The position numbers and the translations under genes are program-made. The notes under the pieces were generated by a model. It ran no database searches, had not been told where the DNA came from, and saw only the letters and a list, made by a program, of their open reading frames with translations. Source: Chromatiales bacterium (lineage in GTDB: Bacteria > Pseudomonadota > Gammaproteobacteria > UBA6429 > Thiohalophilaceae). Taken from it: a stretch of DNA of 64,000 bases. Shown here one piece after another: positions 1-6,714 of this stretch (position 1 is its first letter; every line of letters begins with the position of its first letter). The stretch is from assembly GCA_027032075.1 (NCBI GenBank), contig JALVOC010000089.1, forward strand, positions 62,001 to 126,000. Direction: 5' to 3'.

Positions 1-2
1 CT

Positions 3-677
3 TTAGATGCGCTGAACCCGGACTTAGAACACGTTCTTGGTGAAGACTTTGCCCGGCATGGCGACTTCTCTGTGATTGCACCGATGGATATCGAAAAGAA
101 TCTGGTGCGCAAGGTGCCCTTTCTGGTTGAGATGCATAATGTGCCCACGCGACAACAGGAACAAATCCTCTGGTACATCATTGAGCATCTGCCAAACTGG
201 CGCGCGGCTGCGATGGACGCCACAGGCAATGGTGCAACATTGGCCGAGTACACCGCCGATAAATTCGGTCATATGCGTGTCCATCAAGTCATGCTTAATG
301 ATGCCTGGTATCGCGAAAATATGGTCCCGTATCAGGCCGCCTTTGAGGATGGTGTGCTCGACCTGCCAAGAGATGCCGATGTTAAAAACGACATTCGTGC
401 ACTGCAGCTCATCAACGGCATCATAAAACTGCCGAATTTGCGGCTGCAAGATACAAAAAATAAAGAATTTAAACGCCACGGCGATGCCGCCATTGCTATT
501 GCGTTGGCGTATTACGCCAGTCTGCTCGACGGCGCACCGATCGAGTTCCAGTCCACTGGCCAACGCCGGGAGGGGCTGGGCGCTTGGAACGACACCGGAT
601 TCGGCGGCAGCCCTGCGCTGCAGGAGGATGTGGGGTTCGGCACGGTATCCGGCGGCAACGACTTTGGAGGCTGGTGA
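3..677 (+). CDS. Phage terminase large subunit, C-terminal part (Mu gp28-like)
   Basis: This frame is open at the left edge of the window, so only the C-terminal 224 residues are present. In Mu-like phages this protein is the motor that packages DNA into the prohead; its C-terminal half is an RNase H-like nuclease. The first visible residues include a GEDFARHGDFS-type segment, which fits a nuclease acidic motif, followed by a helix-rich region typical of the gp28 family. The stop codon overlaps the next start (ATGA), and the portal gene follows shortly after, which is the Mu order. The ATPase half with Walker motifs must lie to the left. The family call rests on the motif and the gene order. 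Confidence 0.8.
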   Translation, partial: LDALNPDLEHVLGEDFARHGDFSVIAPMDIEKNLVRKVPFLVEMHNVPTRQQEQILWYIIEHLPNWRAAAMDATGNGATLAEYTADKFGHMRVHQVMLNDAWYRENMVPYQAAFEDGVLDLPRDADVKNDIRALQLINGIIKLPNLRLQDTKNKEFKRHGDAAIAIALAYYASLLDGAPIEFQSTGQRREGLGAWNDTGFGGSPALQEDVGFGTVSGGNDFGGW

Positions 678-802
678 TGAGTAAGCACACCAAAAACCGA
701 AAAGGGCGGTTGGCACCACGGTTCAACCCCCAGTACCGGCGCGAACAGGAGCGCCGCCACAACAACCTTCGCCGCCGCCTGGCGGAGCAACTGGAGCGTT
801 GA
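677..802 (+). CDS. Small basic protein between terminase and portal
   Basis: A 41-residue ORF whose ATG overlaps the terminase stop (ATGA), so it is probably translated by coupling. It is strongly basic, with arginine and lysine making up about a third of the residues, and contains the run RREQERRHNN. It ends ten bases before the portal gene. I do not recognise a family. The charge would suit nucleic-acid or capsid contact, but that is inference. A start further upstream in the same frame at 584 would only overlap the terminase and looks less likely. Confidence 0.5.
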   Translation: MSKHTKNRKGRLAPRFNPQYRREQERRHNNLRRRLAEQLER

Positions 803-812
803 GAGACCGCGC

Positions 813-2363
813 ATGACCGATTACGTTCAAACGCCATCCGGGCTGGTCGTACCCGAGAGCGCCTTTGCCGAGGCTTCCGCGCAGCGGCCCGAGTTACGCG
901 AGATTGCGACGACGCTGGATGGCTGTGATGTCACGCGCGGCTATGTCGATCCAATGGCGATCCTGCTGCCGCAGGACACGGTACTCATGGGCCGTGGTGG
1001 CGGCAGCTACGACCTCTACCGGGAGGTGTTGCGCGACGATCAGGTCGCCAGCGTGTTCCAGCAGCGCCGGCGCGCAGTGGTCTCCCGCGAGTGGGAAGTG
1101 GTGCCCGGCGGCAAGCGGCGCCAGGACAAGGCCGCCGCTGACGCCCTGCGCGAGTGGCTCAACGGCGTCAATGTCGGCATGGACGAGGATGAGTACGCCC
1201 GCCTGCCGCAACCGGGCTGGGACTCGGTGACCGACCGCATGCTCTACGGCGTGTTCTATGGCTTCTCCGTCGCCGAGTGCTTGTGGGGGCGGGATGGGCG
1301 TCACGTCACGCTGGACGCCCTGCGCGTGCGCGACCGGCGCCGCTTCGGCTTCGACGGCAAGATGCGATTGCGCCTGTATACCGGCGAGAAGCCGGATGGC
1401 GAGTTGTTGCCGCCGCGCAAATTCTGGGCCTTCGCCACCGGCGCCGACCATGATGACGAACCCTACGGCCTGGGGCTGGCCCACTGGCTCTACTGGCCGG
1501 TGTTCTTCAAGCGCAACGGGATCAAGTTCTGGCTCATCTTCCTGGAGAAATTCGGCCAGCCCACTGCCACCGGCAAATACCCCAACAATGCCGACGCGGC
1601 GGAGAAGCGCAAGCTGTTGCAGGCCCTGCAGGCCATCCATACCGACTCGGGTGTGATCATCCCCGAGGGCATGGCCATCGATCTCATCGAGGCAGCCCGC
1701 TCCGGCACGGCGGATTACACCGCGCTGTACGACCGCATGAACGCCGCCATCACCAAGGTGGTGCTGGGGCATACCGGCGCCTCGGACAGCACGCCGGGCA
1801 AACTTGGCGCTGAGGACATGGCGCAGGACGTGCGGCTCGACCTGGTCAAGGCCGACGCTGATCTGATCTGCGACGCCTTCAATCGCACCGTGGCCCGCTG
1901 GCTCACCGAGTGGAACTACCCAAACGCCCGACCGCCGCGCGTCTGGCGAAAGGTCGAGGACGCCGAGGATCTGGGCCAGGTGGCCGAGCGCGAGAATCGG
2001 ATCTTCGACATGGGCTTCCGGCCGACCCTGCGCCACATCGAGGAGACTTACGGCGGCGAATGGGAGGCTGCGCCGGCCATGCCGGTCGCCCCACCGGCCT
2101 TCGCCGAACAGATACCGTCGCCTGCCGGCGATGCCACCGCCGCCCAGTTCGAACAACTGCAGCGGGCGGGCGACGCCGAGGTGGAAAAATGGGTGGAGAA
2201 GATCCGCGACCTGGTGATGGAGGTGGACAGCCTCGAAGCGCTGCGCGACCGGCTCATCGAGCTGTACCCCGACCTGGACCCGGCCGGCTTCGCCAAGGTA
2301 ATGGGTGACGCCCTGGCCGCCGCCCATCTGGCCGGACGGTACGACATCCTCGAGGGCGTGTAA
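813..2363 (+). CDS. Phage portal protein, DUF935 (Mu gp29-like)
   Basis: This 516-residue protein belongs to the Mu gp29/DUF935 portal family. It forms the dodecameric ring at one capsid vertex through which DNA is packaged and the tail attached. Recognisable family segments are the early DPMAILLPQDTVL region, the RRRAVVSREWEV segment around residues 85-95, the YGFSVAEC and PYGLGLAHWLYWPVFFKRNGIKFWLIFLEKFGQP region around residues 145-250, and the TGASDST segment near 320. The length is normal for the family. Its stop overlaps the start of the gpF-like gene (TAATG), which indicates coupled translation of portal and minor head protein. Confidence 0.93.
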   Translation: MTDYVQTPSGLVVPESAFAEASAQRPELREIATTLDGCDVTRGYVDPMAILLPQDTVLMGRGGGSYDLYREVLRDDQVASVFQQRRRAVVSREWEVVPGGKRRQDKAAADALREWLNGVNVGMDEDEYARLPQPGWDSVTDRMLYGVFYGFSVAECLWGRDGRHVTLDALRVRDRRRFGFDGKMRLRLYTGEKPDGELLPPRKFWAFATGADHDDEPYGLGLAHWLYWPVFFKRNGIKFWLIFLEKFGQPTATGKYPNNADAAEKRKLLQALQAIHTDSGVIIPEGMAIDLIEAARSGTADYTALYDRMNAAITKVVLGHTGASDSTPGKLGAEDMAQDVRLDLVKADADLICDAFNRTVARWLTEWNYPNARPPRVWRKVEDAEDLGQVAERENRIFDMGFRPTLRHIEETYGGEWEAAPAMPVAPPAFAEQIPSPAGDATAAQFEQLQRAGDAEVEKWVEKIRDLVMEVDSLEALRDRLIELYPDLDPAGFAKVMGDALAAAHLAGRYDILEGV

Positions 2364-3613
2364 TGGCCTCCGCCGCCTACGGCTCGCTGCCGTTCGCCGA
2401 GCAGATCGACTTCTTCCGGCAGAAGGTCAACATCCCCACTAAAGCCTGGACGGACATCTATACCGCCGAGCACGACCACGCCTTCATGGTGGCCGGCGCC
2501 CGAGGCGAGGTGCTGACCGACATGCGCGCGGCGGTGGAACGGTCCATCAAGGAAGGCAGCACTCTCGAGGAGTTCCGCAAGGAGTTCGACGACATCGTGG
2601 CCCGCACCGGCTGGGCCTACAACGGCGGGCGCAACTGGCGCACGCGGGTGATCTACGAAACCAACCTGCGCCAGAGCTACCACGCCGGCCGGGAGGCGCA
2701 AATGTCCGATCCGGCCCTGCGCCGCGCCCGTCCCTATGGCCTCTATCGGCATGGCGGCAGCGCCGAGCCCCGCCCCGATCACCTGGACTGGGACGGTATC
2801 GTGCTGCCGCTGGACGATAACTGGTGGGATACCCACACGCCACAGAACGGCTGGGGCTGCACCTGCAAGAAGTTCATGCTCTCCGAGCGGGACGTGAAGC
2901 GCATGGGCCTCAAGGTGCGGGACAAGGCCCCGCCCATCGAGTGGGAGGGGAAGACCATCAGGAACCGCGGCCCCAACCCCCTTCCCGTGCAGGTGCCCAA
3001 GGGCATCGACCCGGGCTTCGAGTACCGCCCCGGCGCCAGCCACATCGAGGCGATGACGCCGCGGCCCATCGAAGGACCACCGCCGGTCTATGTTCGCGCC
3101 AGCATGCCCAAACCGCCCCTGCCGCCATCGAAACCAATTGAGACCCAGCTCATGCCGGCTGCCGCCACGGAAGCGGAGCTGGCCCAGCGATTCCTGGACG
3201 AGGTGGGAGGCGTCAAGGGCCGGGAGGCGTTCCTGTTTATGGACGCCACCGGCGAACGACTGCCGATATCCGCAGAGATGTTCAAAGACCATCGGGGCAA
3301 TTGGAAGATTAAAAAGGAAGGACGCCACGCATACCTGCACATCCTGGCCGAAACTCTGAAGGATCCGGACGAGATCTGGCTGGCCTGGCAGGATGTCAAG
3401 AGCGGGAAAGCGGTTTTACGACGACGGTACATCCGTGTGCTGCAAGGCGACCAGGATGGCATTGCCGTATTCGAGATTGGTCGTGACGGGTGGCGGGAAA
3501 TCACAATCTTCCACGTTACGGACGAGATCGTCCAGCGCTATGGCTACAAAACGGCGAGGGAATATATCGACGCCCAGCGTATCGGGCTGCGGATATACGC
3601 GCGAGAAGAGTGA
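2363..3613 (+). CDS. Mu gpF-like minor head protein with C-terminal PBECR2-like nuclease domain
   Basis: A 416-residue protein with two parts. Residues about 1-230 are a phage head morphogenesis (MuF/gp30) domain, recognised by the YETNLRQSYHAGR segment, the HLDWDGIVLP loop and the NGWGCTCKK cysteine motif; it acts inside the procapsid and in some phages is ejected with DNA. Residues about 270-416 resemble the phage-Barnase-EndoU-Colicin-RelE nuclease family 2 (PBECR2): the HAYLHILAETLKDPDEIWLAW and RRYIRVL segments fit. A proline-rich linker joins them. MuF proteins carrying toxin domains are known in prophages. No obvious immunity gene follows; gpG is next. The head domain is secure, the toxin domain likely. 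Confidence 0.85.
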   Translation: MASAAYGSLPFAEQIDFFRQKVNIPTKAWTDIYTAEHDHAFMVAGARGEVLTDMRAAVERSIKEGSTLEEFRKEFDDIVARTGWAYNGGRNWRTRVIYETNLRQSYHAGREAQMSDPALRRARPYGLYRHGGSAEPRPDHLDWDGIVLPLDDNWWDTHTPQNGWGCTCKKFMLSERDVKRMGLKVRDKAPPIEWEGKTIRNRGPNPLPVQVPKGIDPGFEYRPGASHIEAMTPRPIEGPPPVYVRASMPKPPLPPSKPIETQLMPAAATEAELAQRFLDEVGGVKGREAFLFMDATGERLPISAEMFKDHRGNWKIKKEGRHAYLHILAETLKDPDEIWLAWQDVKSGKAVLRRRYIRVLQGDQDGIAVFEIGRDGWREITIFHVTDEIVQRYGYKTAREYIDAQRIGLRIYAREE

Positions 3614-3731
3614 CCGGCCGCTCCACCCCGCGGCCGGCGCCTGCGCCCCTATCGACTTGTCGGATGGGACCGCGGCGACGCAGAACATGCACGCTTAATA
3701 ATAGCACACTTTATATATATAGGATCGCTCA

Positions 3732-4274
3732 ATGGCCGGCACCAGACTCGAGATCAAGGTGGAAATGGATGATCGGGCCGTGCGCAGCGCCCTCCAGCGC
3801 CTGATCAAGGCCGGCGCCGACCTCAAGCCCGCCTTCGCCGAGATCGGCGAATACCTTGACCTGGCCACCCGCGAGCGCTTCGACCGCGAGGAGGCCCCCG
3901 ACGGCACATCTTGGGAGCCCCTGTCCGAGGCTACCCTGCGCCGCAAGATGCTCAAGGGGGTCAAGCGCGGCAAGGGCAAGAAGCGCCGCCGCCTCACCAC
4001 CCGGGCCGGCAACACCAAGGCCGGGGCCATCAAGCGCCTGGCGCAGGCCAGCATCCTGGTGGAATCCGGCGATCTACGCGACACCCTGCGCTACCACGCA
4101 ACCGCCGACAGCCTGGAATTCGGCACCGATCGGAAATACGGTGCCACCCACCAGTTCGGTGACGACGAGGACCGGAACATCCCCGCCCGGCCGTACCTGG
4201 GCCTGTCGGACGCCGACCGGGCCGAAATCGTGGCCATCCTGCGGGAACACCTGGCGCGGGCGATGCGGCCATGA
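3732..4274 (+). CDS. Phage virion morphogenesis protein (Mu gpG-like)
   Basis: A 180-residue protein of the gpG/tail-completion family, needed in Mu for finishing heads or tails. The early MDDRAVRSALQRLI segment, the RERFDREEAPDGTSWEPLS motif around residues 45-65, the LVESGDLRDTL motif near 108 and the IPARPYLGLS motif near 150 are characteristic. A lysine-rich insertion (KRGKGKKRRR) lies in the middle. An AGGA lies about eight bases before the ATG. A very AT-rich stretch (about 3694-3722) precedes the gene and may hold a promoter, but I see no good paired boxes. The gene ends the first head block; an accessory island follows. Confidence 0.88.
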   Translation: MAGTRLEIKVEMDDRAVRSALQRLIKAGADLKPAFAEIGEYLDLATRERFDREEAPDGTSWEPLSEATLRRKMLKGVKRGKGKKRRRLTTRAGNTKAGAIKRLAQASILVESGDLRDTLRYHATADSLEFGTDRKYGATHQFGDDEDRNIPARPYLGLSDADRAEIVAILREHLARAMRP

Positions 4275-4342
4275 AAGGCGCAGTGAGGTTTGTTTTTACG
4301 CTAGATTAACAAATGTGACTAGTGAACCCCGTAGCAAATTAA

Positions 4343-4435
4343 ACCGGCTGCTCACGGCATGGCCCCAGGGCGCTGGTGGCGGTGTCGCGCTGGCTGGAGG
4401 CCCAGGGTGCCTATCAGCAAGAGGAGGATTTATGA
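4343..4435 (+). pseudogene. Possible C-terminal remnant of a displaced phage gene
   Basis: This frame opens after a stop at 4340 with no ATG, and encodes a protein-like end, ALVAVSRWLEAQGAYQQ, before a TGA that overlaps the ATG of the next small gene (ATGA). The sequence between the gpG stop and this frame is AT-rich and unlike phage coding DNA, as if an insertion had removed the front of a gene. I cannot name the parent family. It could also be a short leader translated from a GTG. Confidence 0.3.
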
Positions 4436-4557
4436 ATGAAGTTATTGGCACAGTGATCCTGAATTTTCTTTTGTTCCTCGGTTTGTGGTGGCTGGTTTTT
4501 ATCGAGTTAAGATCGTATTGGCTGGATCTAATTCGCCAAAAACTATTCAATTTTTGA
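4432..4557 (+). CDS. Small single-span membrane protein, 41 residues
   Basis: The ATG at 4432 follows a very strong GAGGAGG ribosome site with five bases between. The product starts MNEVIGTVILNF, then one hydrophobic helix of about 20 residues containing LLFLGLWWLVF, and ends with a short basic tail (IRQKLFNF). It is a predicted inner-membrane peptide with a cytoplasmic basic end. Its start overlaps the stop of the preceding remnant frame. It lies between head genes gpG and gpI, in the accessory island, so it is not a standard structural gene. It might be a lysis-associated or superinfection-exclusion peptide, but the sequence does not decide this. Confidence 0.55.
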   Translation: MNEVIGTVILNFLLFLGLWWLVFIELRSYWLDLIRQKLFNF

Positions 4558-4565
4558 TCAGACAT

Positions 4566-4606
4566 AAAAAGCCCCTCAGAGGCCATTTATGGCCCATAAG
4601 AGGGGC
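4566..4606 (-). terminator. Rho-independent terminator, minus direction
   Basis: Read on the minus strand, GCCCCTC pairs with GAGGGGC, with an inner GGCC/GGCC stem, followed directly by TTTTTAT. It would end transcripts from the minus-strand genes at 4677-5119. It also sits just after the 41-residue plus-strand gene, but the U-tract exists only in the minus direction. Confidence 0.7.
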
Positions 4607-4676
4607 GGGTGGTGTGGTTGGGCTAGTATTTTTTTGGCTACGCGATTAAACGTGTTTTAAATGCAATGACAACGCT

Positions 4677-4928
4677 CTAGCGCCAGGATCGGCAGTGGAT
4701 CAGAGGGCATCCAGACACAGTGCACTCCCTGACCGTGCGCCGCGGATTCGGATCGTCATTCCGGCCGACGCAATCGTAGCATTTGGCCCGGATCGCCGAG
4801 GCGCGTGACTGCGGATGACCTGCAGCGGTGGAGGACGACGAACTCCACAGCGGACACGGGCGATAAAAAAAGCCCCGCTGTGGGGGCTGTAGAGGGTTTT
4901 TGGGACGACCCGGTAGGTTGACACCCAA
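4677..4928 (-). CDS. Cysteine-rich small phage protein, N-terminus uncertain
   Basis: The C-terminal 40 residues match a small conserved phage family with the pattern IRAKCxDC, a basic stretch, then VRECTVSGCPL; the four cysteines suggest metal binding. The only in-frame ATG is at 4928, but the first 25 codons from it run through a perfect minus-strand terminator hairpin (4864-4888), and the encoded front (proline and serine rich) is unlike the family. The gene may therefore start at a non-standard codon after the hairpin, or be a front-truncated remnant. A second terminator lies downstream at 4566-4606, which supports a minus-strand transcript. Function unknown. Confidence 0.42.
   Translation of the reverse strand: MGVNLPGRPKNPLQPPQRGFFYRPCPLWSSSSSTAAGHPQSRASAIRAKCYDCVGRNDDPNPRRTVRECTVSGCPLIHCRSWR
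4864..4888 (-). terminator. Rho-independent terminator, minus direction
   Basis: On the minus strand AGCCCC pairs with GGGGCT around a short loop, followed by a run of seven T. It would end a minus-strand transcript coming from about 5119, where a 40-residue ORF is read. Confidence 0.75.
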
Positions 4929-4996
4929 AAATTTTTTAAATCGCTTTTAAATGGGTGATATCGGCCCAGAGCTATATTGTCTACCCTGGGGCGAGG

Positions 4997-5119
4997 TCAA
5001 TCAGCATAACGCTCGGCAAAATCCCTGGCGGCGACCACGTATTCGGCCTCGATCTGCGTCATCGCGTCCAAAATGGCATTGACGCTTTCAGCATCGATCC
5101 GCCGAATACGTCGCATCAT
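4997..5119 (-). CDS. Small hypothetical protein, 40 residues
   Basis: The minus strand encodes a 40-residue product starting at two consecutive ATG codons (MMRRIRRIDAESVNAIL) and ending in VAARDFAERYAD. It looks protein-like: basic at the start, then a continuous amphipathic helix pattern. A terminator sits about 110 bases downstream on the same strand. No clear ribosome site precedes the ATGs, which lowers confidence. It is divergent from the XRE/ImmA operon and could share a regulatory region with it. I do not recognise a family. Confidence 0.38.
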   Translation of the reverse strand: MMRRIRRIDAESVNAILDAMTQIEAEYVVAARDFAERYAD

Positions 5120-5159
5120 GGATGATCGCAAAGCAGCGGTCAGATCTTGGCGGTACTAT

Positions 5160-5198
5160 TTGCATTAGTCGTGCTCTTATTCTACAATTATGTAGAAT
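5160..5198 (+). promoter_or_regulatory. Sigma-70 promoter with palindromic operator for the XRE/ImmA operon
   Basis: A -35 box TTGCAT (5160-5165), a 17-base spacer and a -10 box TACAAT (5183-5188) form a good promoter. A perfect inverted repeat, ATTCTACA and TGTAGAAT with a four-base spacer (5179-5198), covers the -10 box. A dimeric HTH protein bound here would block RNA polymerase. The adjacent XRE gene is the likely ligand, giving autorepression. Confidence 0.75.
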
Positions 5199-5274
5199 CT
5201 TTTTACAAAGAGGATTAACAACAACACAGGAGCATATCCTCTATTCCCCAAGTTAATGGCAGGAGGATTTAACT

Positions 5275-5640
5275 ATGAAAACTACAATTACACCGTTTGG
5301 GAAACTGGTTAGGCAACTGCGGATTGAATGTGAGGTGGGCATGAAAGACATGGCGGACGCGCTCAGAGTATCGATTGCCCAGCTCTCCGCTGTCGAAACC
5401 GGCAAACGCAAATTGACCGATGGCTATGTCGAGAACGTTGTTCAATTTTTCAAGGAGAGGGATCTGGATGAGACGAACCGCCTTTACCAGGCAGCAGACC
5501 AGTCACGCGAGGTGGTCACCTTCGACCTCAGAAACAGTGACCCGGATTCTCGAGAACTGGTAGCAGCCTTCGCAAGAAGGTTTCCCACTTTTACGGATAA
5601 GGAAAAGGAGCGGTTTGCCAATCTCTTGAACCCGGAATAA
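5275..5640 (+). CDS. XRE-family HTH transcriptional regulator
   Basis: A 121-residue protein with an N-terminal Cro/C1-type helix-turn-helix at about residues 8-60 (FGKLVRQLRIECEVGMKDMADALRVSIAQLSAVETGKR), followed by a helical tail probably used for dimerisation. It starts at an ATG eight bases after AGGAGG. It is the first gene of a two-gene operon with an ImmA/IrrE peptidase. In such pairs the HTH protein represses the operon and is inactivated or cleaved by the peptidase after DNA damage or stress; some pairs act as toxin-antitoxin modules. The palindrome over the promoter is its probable operator. The pair lies inside the phage head genes as cargo, not at a normal lysogeny locus. Confidence 0.85.
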   Translation: MKTTITPFGKLVRQLRIECEVGMKDMADALRVSIAQLSAVETGKRKLTDGYVENVVQFFKERDLDETNRLYQAADQSREVVTFDLRNSDPDSRELVAAFARRFPTFTDKEKERFANLLNPE

Positions 5641-5662
5641 TGATAAGCAGGAGGAGGAAATA

Positions 5663-6208
5663 GTGCTAGGCTGTAAGAACAAGAACCGCGGCCATAAAGT
5701 AAGGCCGTTGAAAATTGTTGATATTCGGGAGGCGGCGGATGCTTTTAGGGATCTCCTGGAAATCCGCTCGCCCTACCTTGATATCGTCAAAATTTACGAT
5801 TTCGTGCTACCGCAAATCGACGTGACGGTTGATGTTTGCACGGAAGAGGAATTGGGTGAAAATCACGGCATGACCTACCCCGATACCGGGGTCATCAAGA
5901 TCCGTGAAGATGTCTACCGTCGAGCCGGCGAAGGAAAAGGGCGAGATCGGTTTACCCTCTCACACGAAATCGGCCACCTTATCCTGCATACCGGGATCGC
6001 CCTCGCCCGAGGTCCTGATCCCTCAGACCACAAACCATACGAAGACAGCGAATGGCAAGCTAATACCTTTGCCGCAGAGTTCCTTATGCCCGTTGAACAC
6101 GTTTGCGCGACGCGTTCTATTGCAGAAGTTGCAAAGCGGTTTGGCGTATCGTGTGATGCCGCTAGAACCAGACTAGAGAAGTTGAAACAACAGGGGGTAT
6201 TGAAATAA
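5663..6208 (+). CDS. ImmA/IrrE family metallo-endopeptidase
   Basis: A 181-residue zinc peptidase. The catalytic motif HEIGH is at residues 101-105 within RFTLSHEIGHLILH, and the family's downstream acidic motif is WQANTFAAEFLMP. The C-terminal end (IAEVAKRFGVSCDAARTRLEKL) looks like a helix-turn-helix. Translation starts at a GTG six bases after GAGGAGG. Members such as B. subtilis ImmA cleave the partner XRE repressor. The gene follows the XRE gene by 22 bases and shares its promoter. A hairpin directly downstream probably ends the operon. The enzyme class is secure; the cleaved target is inferred from gene pairing. Confidence 0.88.
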   Translation: MLGCKNKNRGHKVRPLKIVDIREAADAFRDLLEIRSPYLDIVKIYDFVLPQIDVTVDVCTEEELGENHGMTYPDTGVIKIREDVYRRAGEGKGRDRFTLSHEIGHLILHTGIALARGPDPSDHKPYEDSEWQANTFAAEFLMPVEHVCATRSIAEVAKRFGVSCDAARTRLEKLKQQGVLK

Positions 6209-6209
6209 G

Positions 6210-6243
6210 AAAGCGGATTCGAGTTGCTGCTCGAACCCGCTTT
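6210..6243 (+). terminator. Strong hairpin after the XRE/ImmA operon
   Basis: AAAGCGGATTCGAG pairs with CTCGAACCCGCTTT (one mismatch, 14-position stem, six-base loop) starting two bases after the ImmA stop. There is no U-run after it, so it may be an inefficient terminator or an mRNA-stabilising hairpin. Confidence 0.5.
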
Positions 6244-6411
6244 GGGCAAAAAGACGACGGAACGAGCGGTCGTCCTCTCTCGTGGGCTAGGCCCGTATGA
6301 GCAGTAGAAGTCTAGCAAAGAACCTTGGTTTGTACCACAAACACAAACCAGGGCCCGCCACGAGTTCTGTGTTCCCGCTCCATAACCCGCACTTTGCGGA
6401 AGGAGATTGCC

Positions 6412-6540
6412 ATGAGTCGCAAGACTGGTGAAGTAATCTTCCGGCCGTGGATCACTCGTGGCGGAAAGCGCATTTATGCGAGCCAGTATGGCTTGCGCGC
6501 CTTTCCGATCCGGGTGAACCCCGGCAAACGGAAGAAGTAG
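6412..6540 (+). CDS. Small conserved-looking protein, 42 residues
   Basis: The ATG follows GGAAGGAG with a six-base gap. The product is basic (MSRKTGEVIFRPWITRGGKR, then IYASQYGLRAFPIRV and a lysine-arginine tail). The pattern of an IFRPWIT segment followed by an AFPI segment resembles small proteins common near mobile elements, perhaps a compact beta fold. It is the last gene of the accessory island and is followed by a GC-rich hairpin. I do not know its function. Confidence 0.55.
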   Translation: MSRKTGEVIFRPWITRGGKRIYASQYGLRAFPIRVNPGKRKK

Positions 6541-6555
6541 TACAGCTGTAAAGGG

Positions 6556-6582
6556 AGGGCCGACCCCACGTGGATCGGCCCT
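6556..6582 (+). terminator. GC-rich hairpin before the capsid operon
   Basis: AGGGCCGA pairs with TCGGCCCT, extended by a partial inner stem around ACGT. It lies 15 bases after the 42-residue gene. It lacks a U-run, so termination is plausible but not certain. Confidence 0.45.
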
Positions 6583-6714
6583 GCCCATATCCCGCCCCAT
6601 TGCCATTTGTTGCGTCCGCTCCTTGAGGCGGTTAATCTGTAATTGCCGCTTGATTTCCTAACCCTGAAGCGCTTCAGTCTGACCTGAATTCCCCCACTTC
6701 GTCACAATCGCCCC

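Noticed and set aside
894-2327. Long minus-strand ORF of 477 codons
   Set aside because: It is the GC-rich shadow of the portal gene, with no ribosome site and no domain pattern.
3694-3731. AT-rich stretch before gpG as a promoter
   Set aside because: A TATATA box is present, but no -35 element is found at 16-18 bases; the region may only be an AT-rich spacer.
5914-6606. Minus-strand 230-codon ORF over ImmA and its terminator
   Set aside because: It runs through a terminator hairpin and the coding strand of a clear metallopeptidase.
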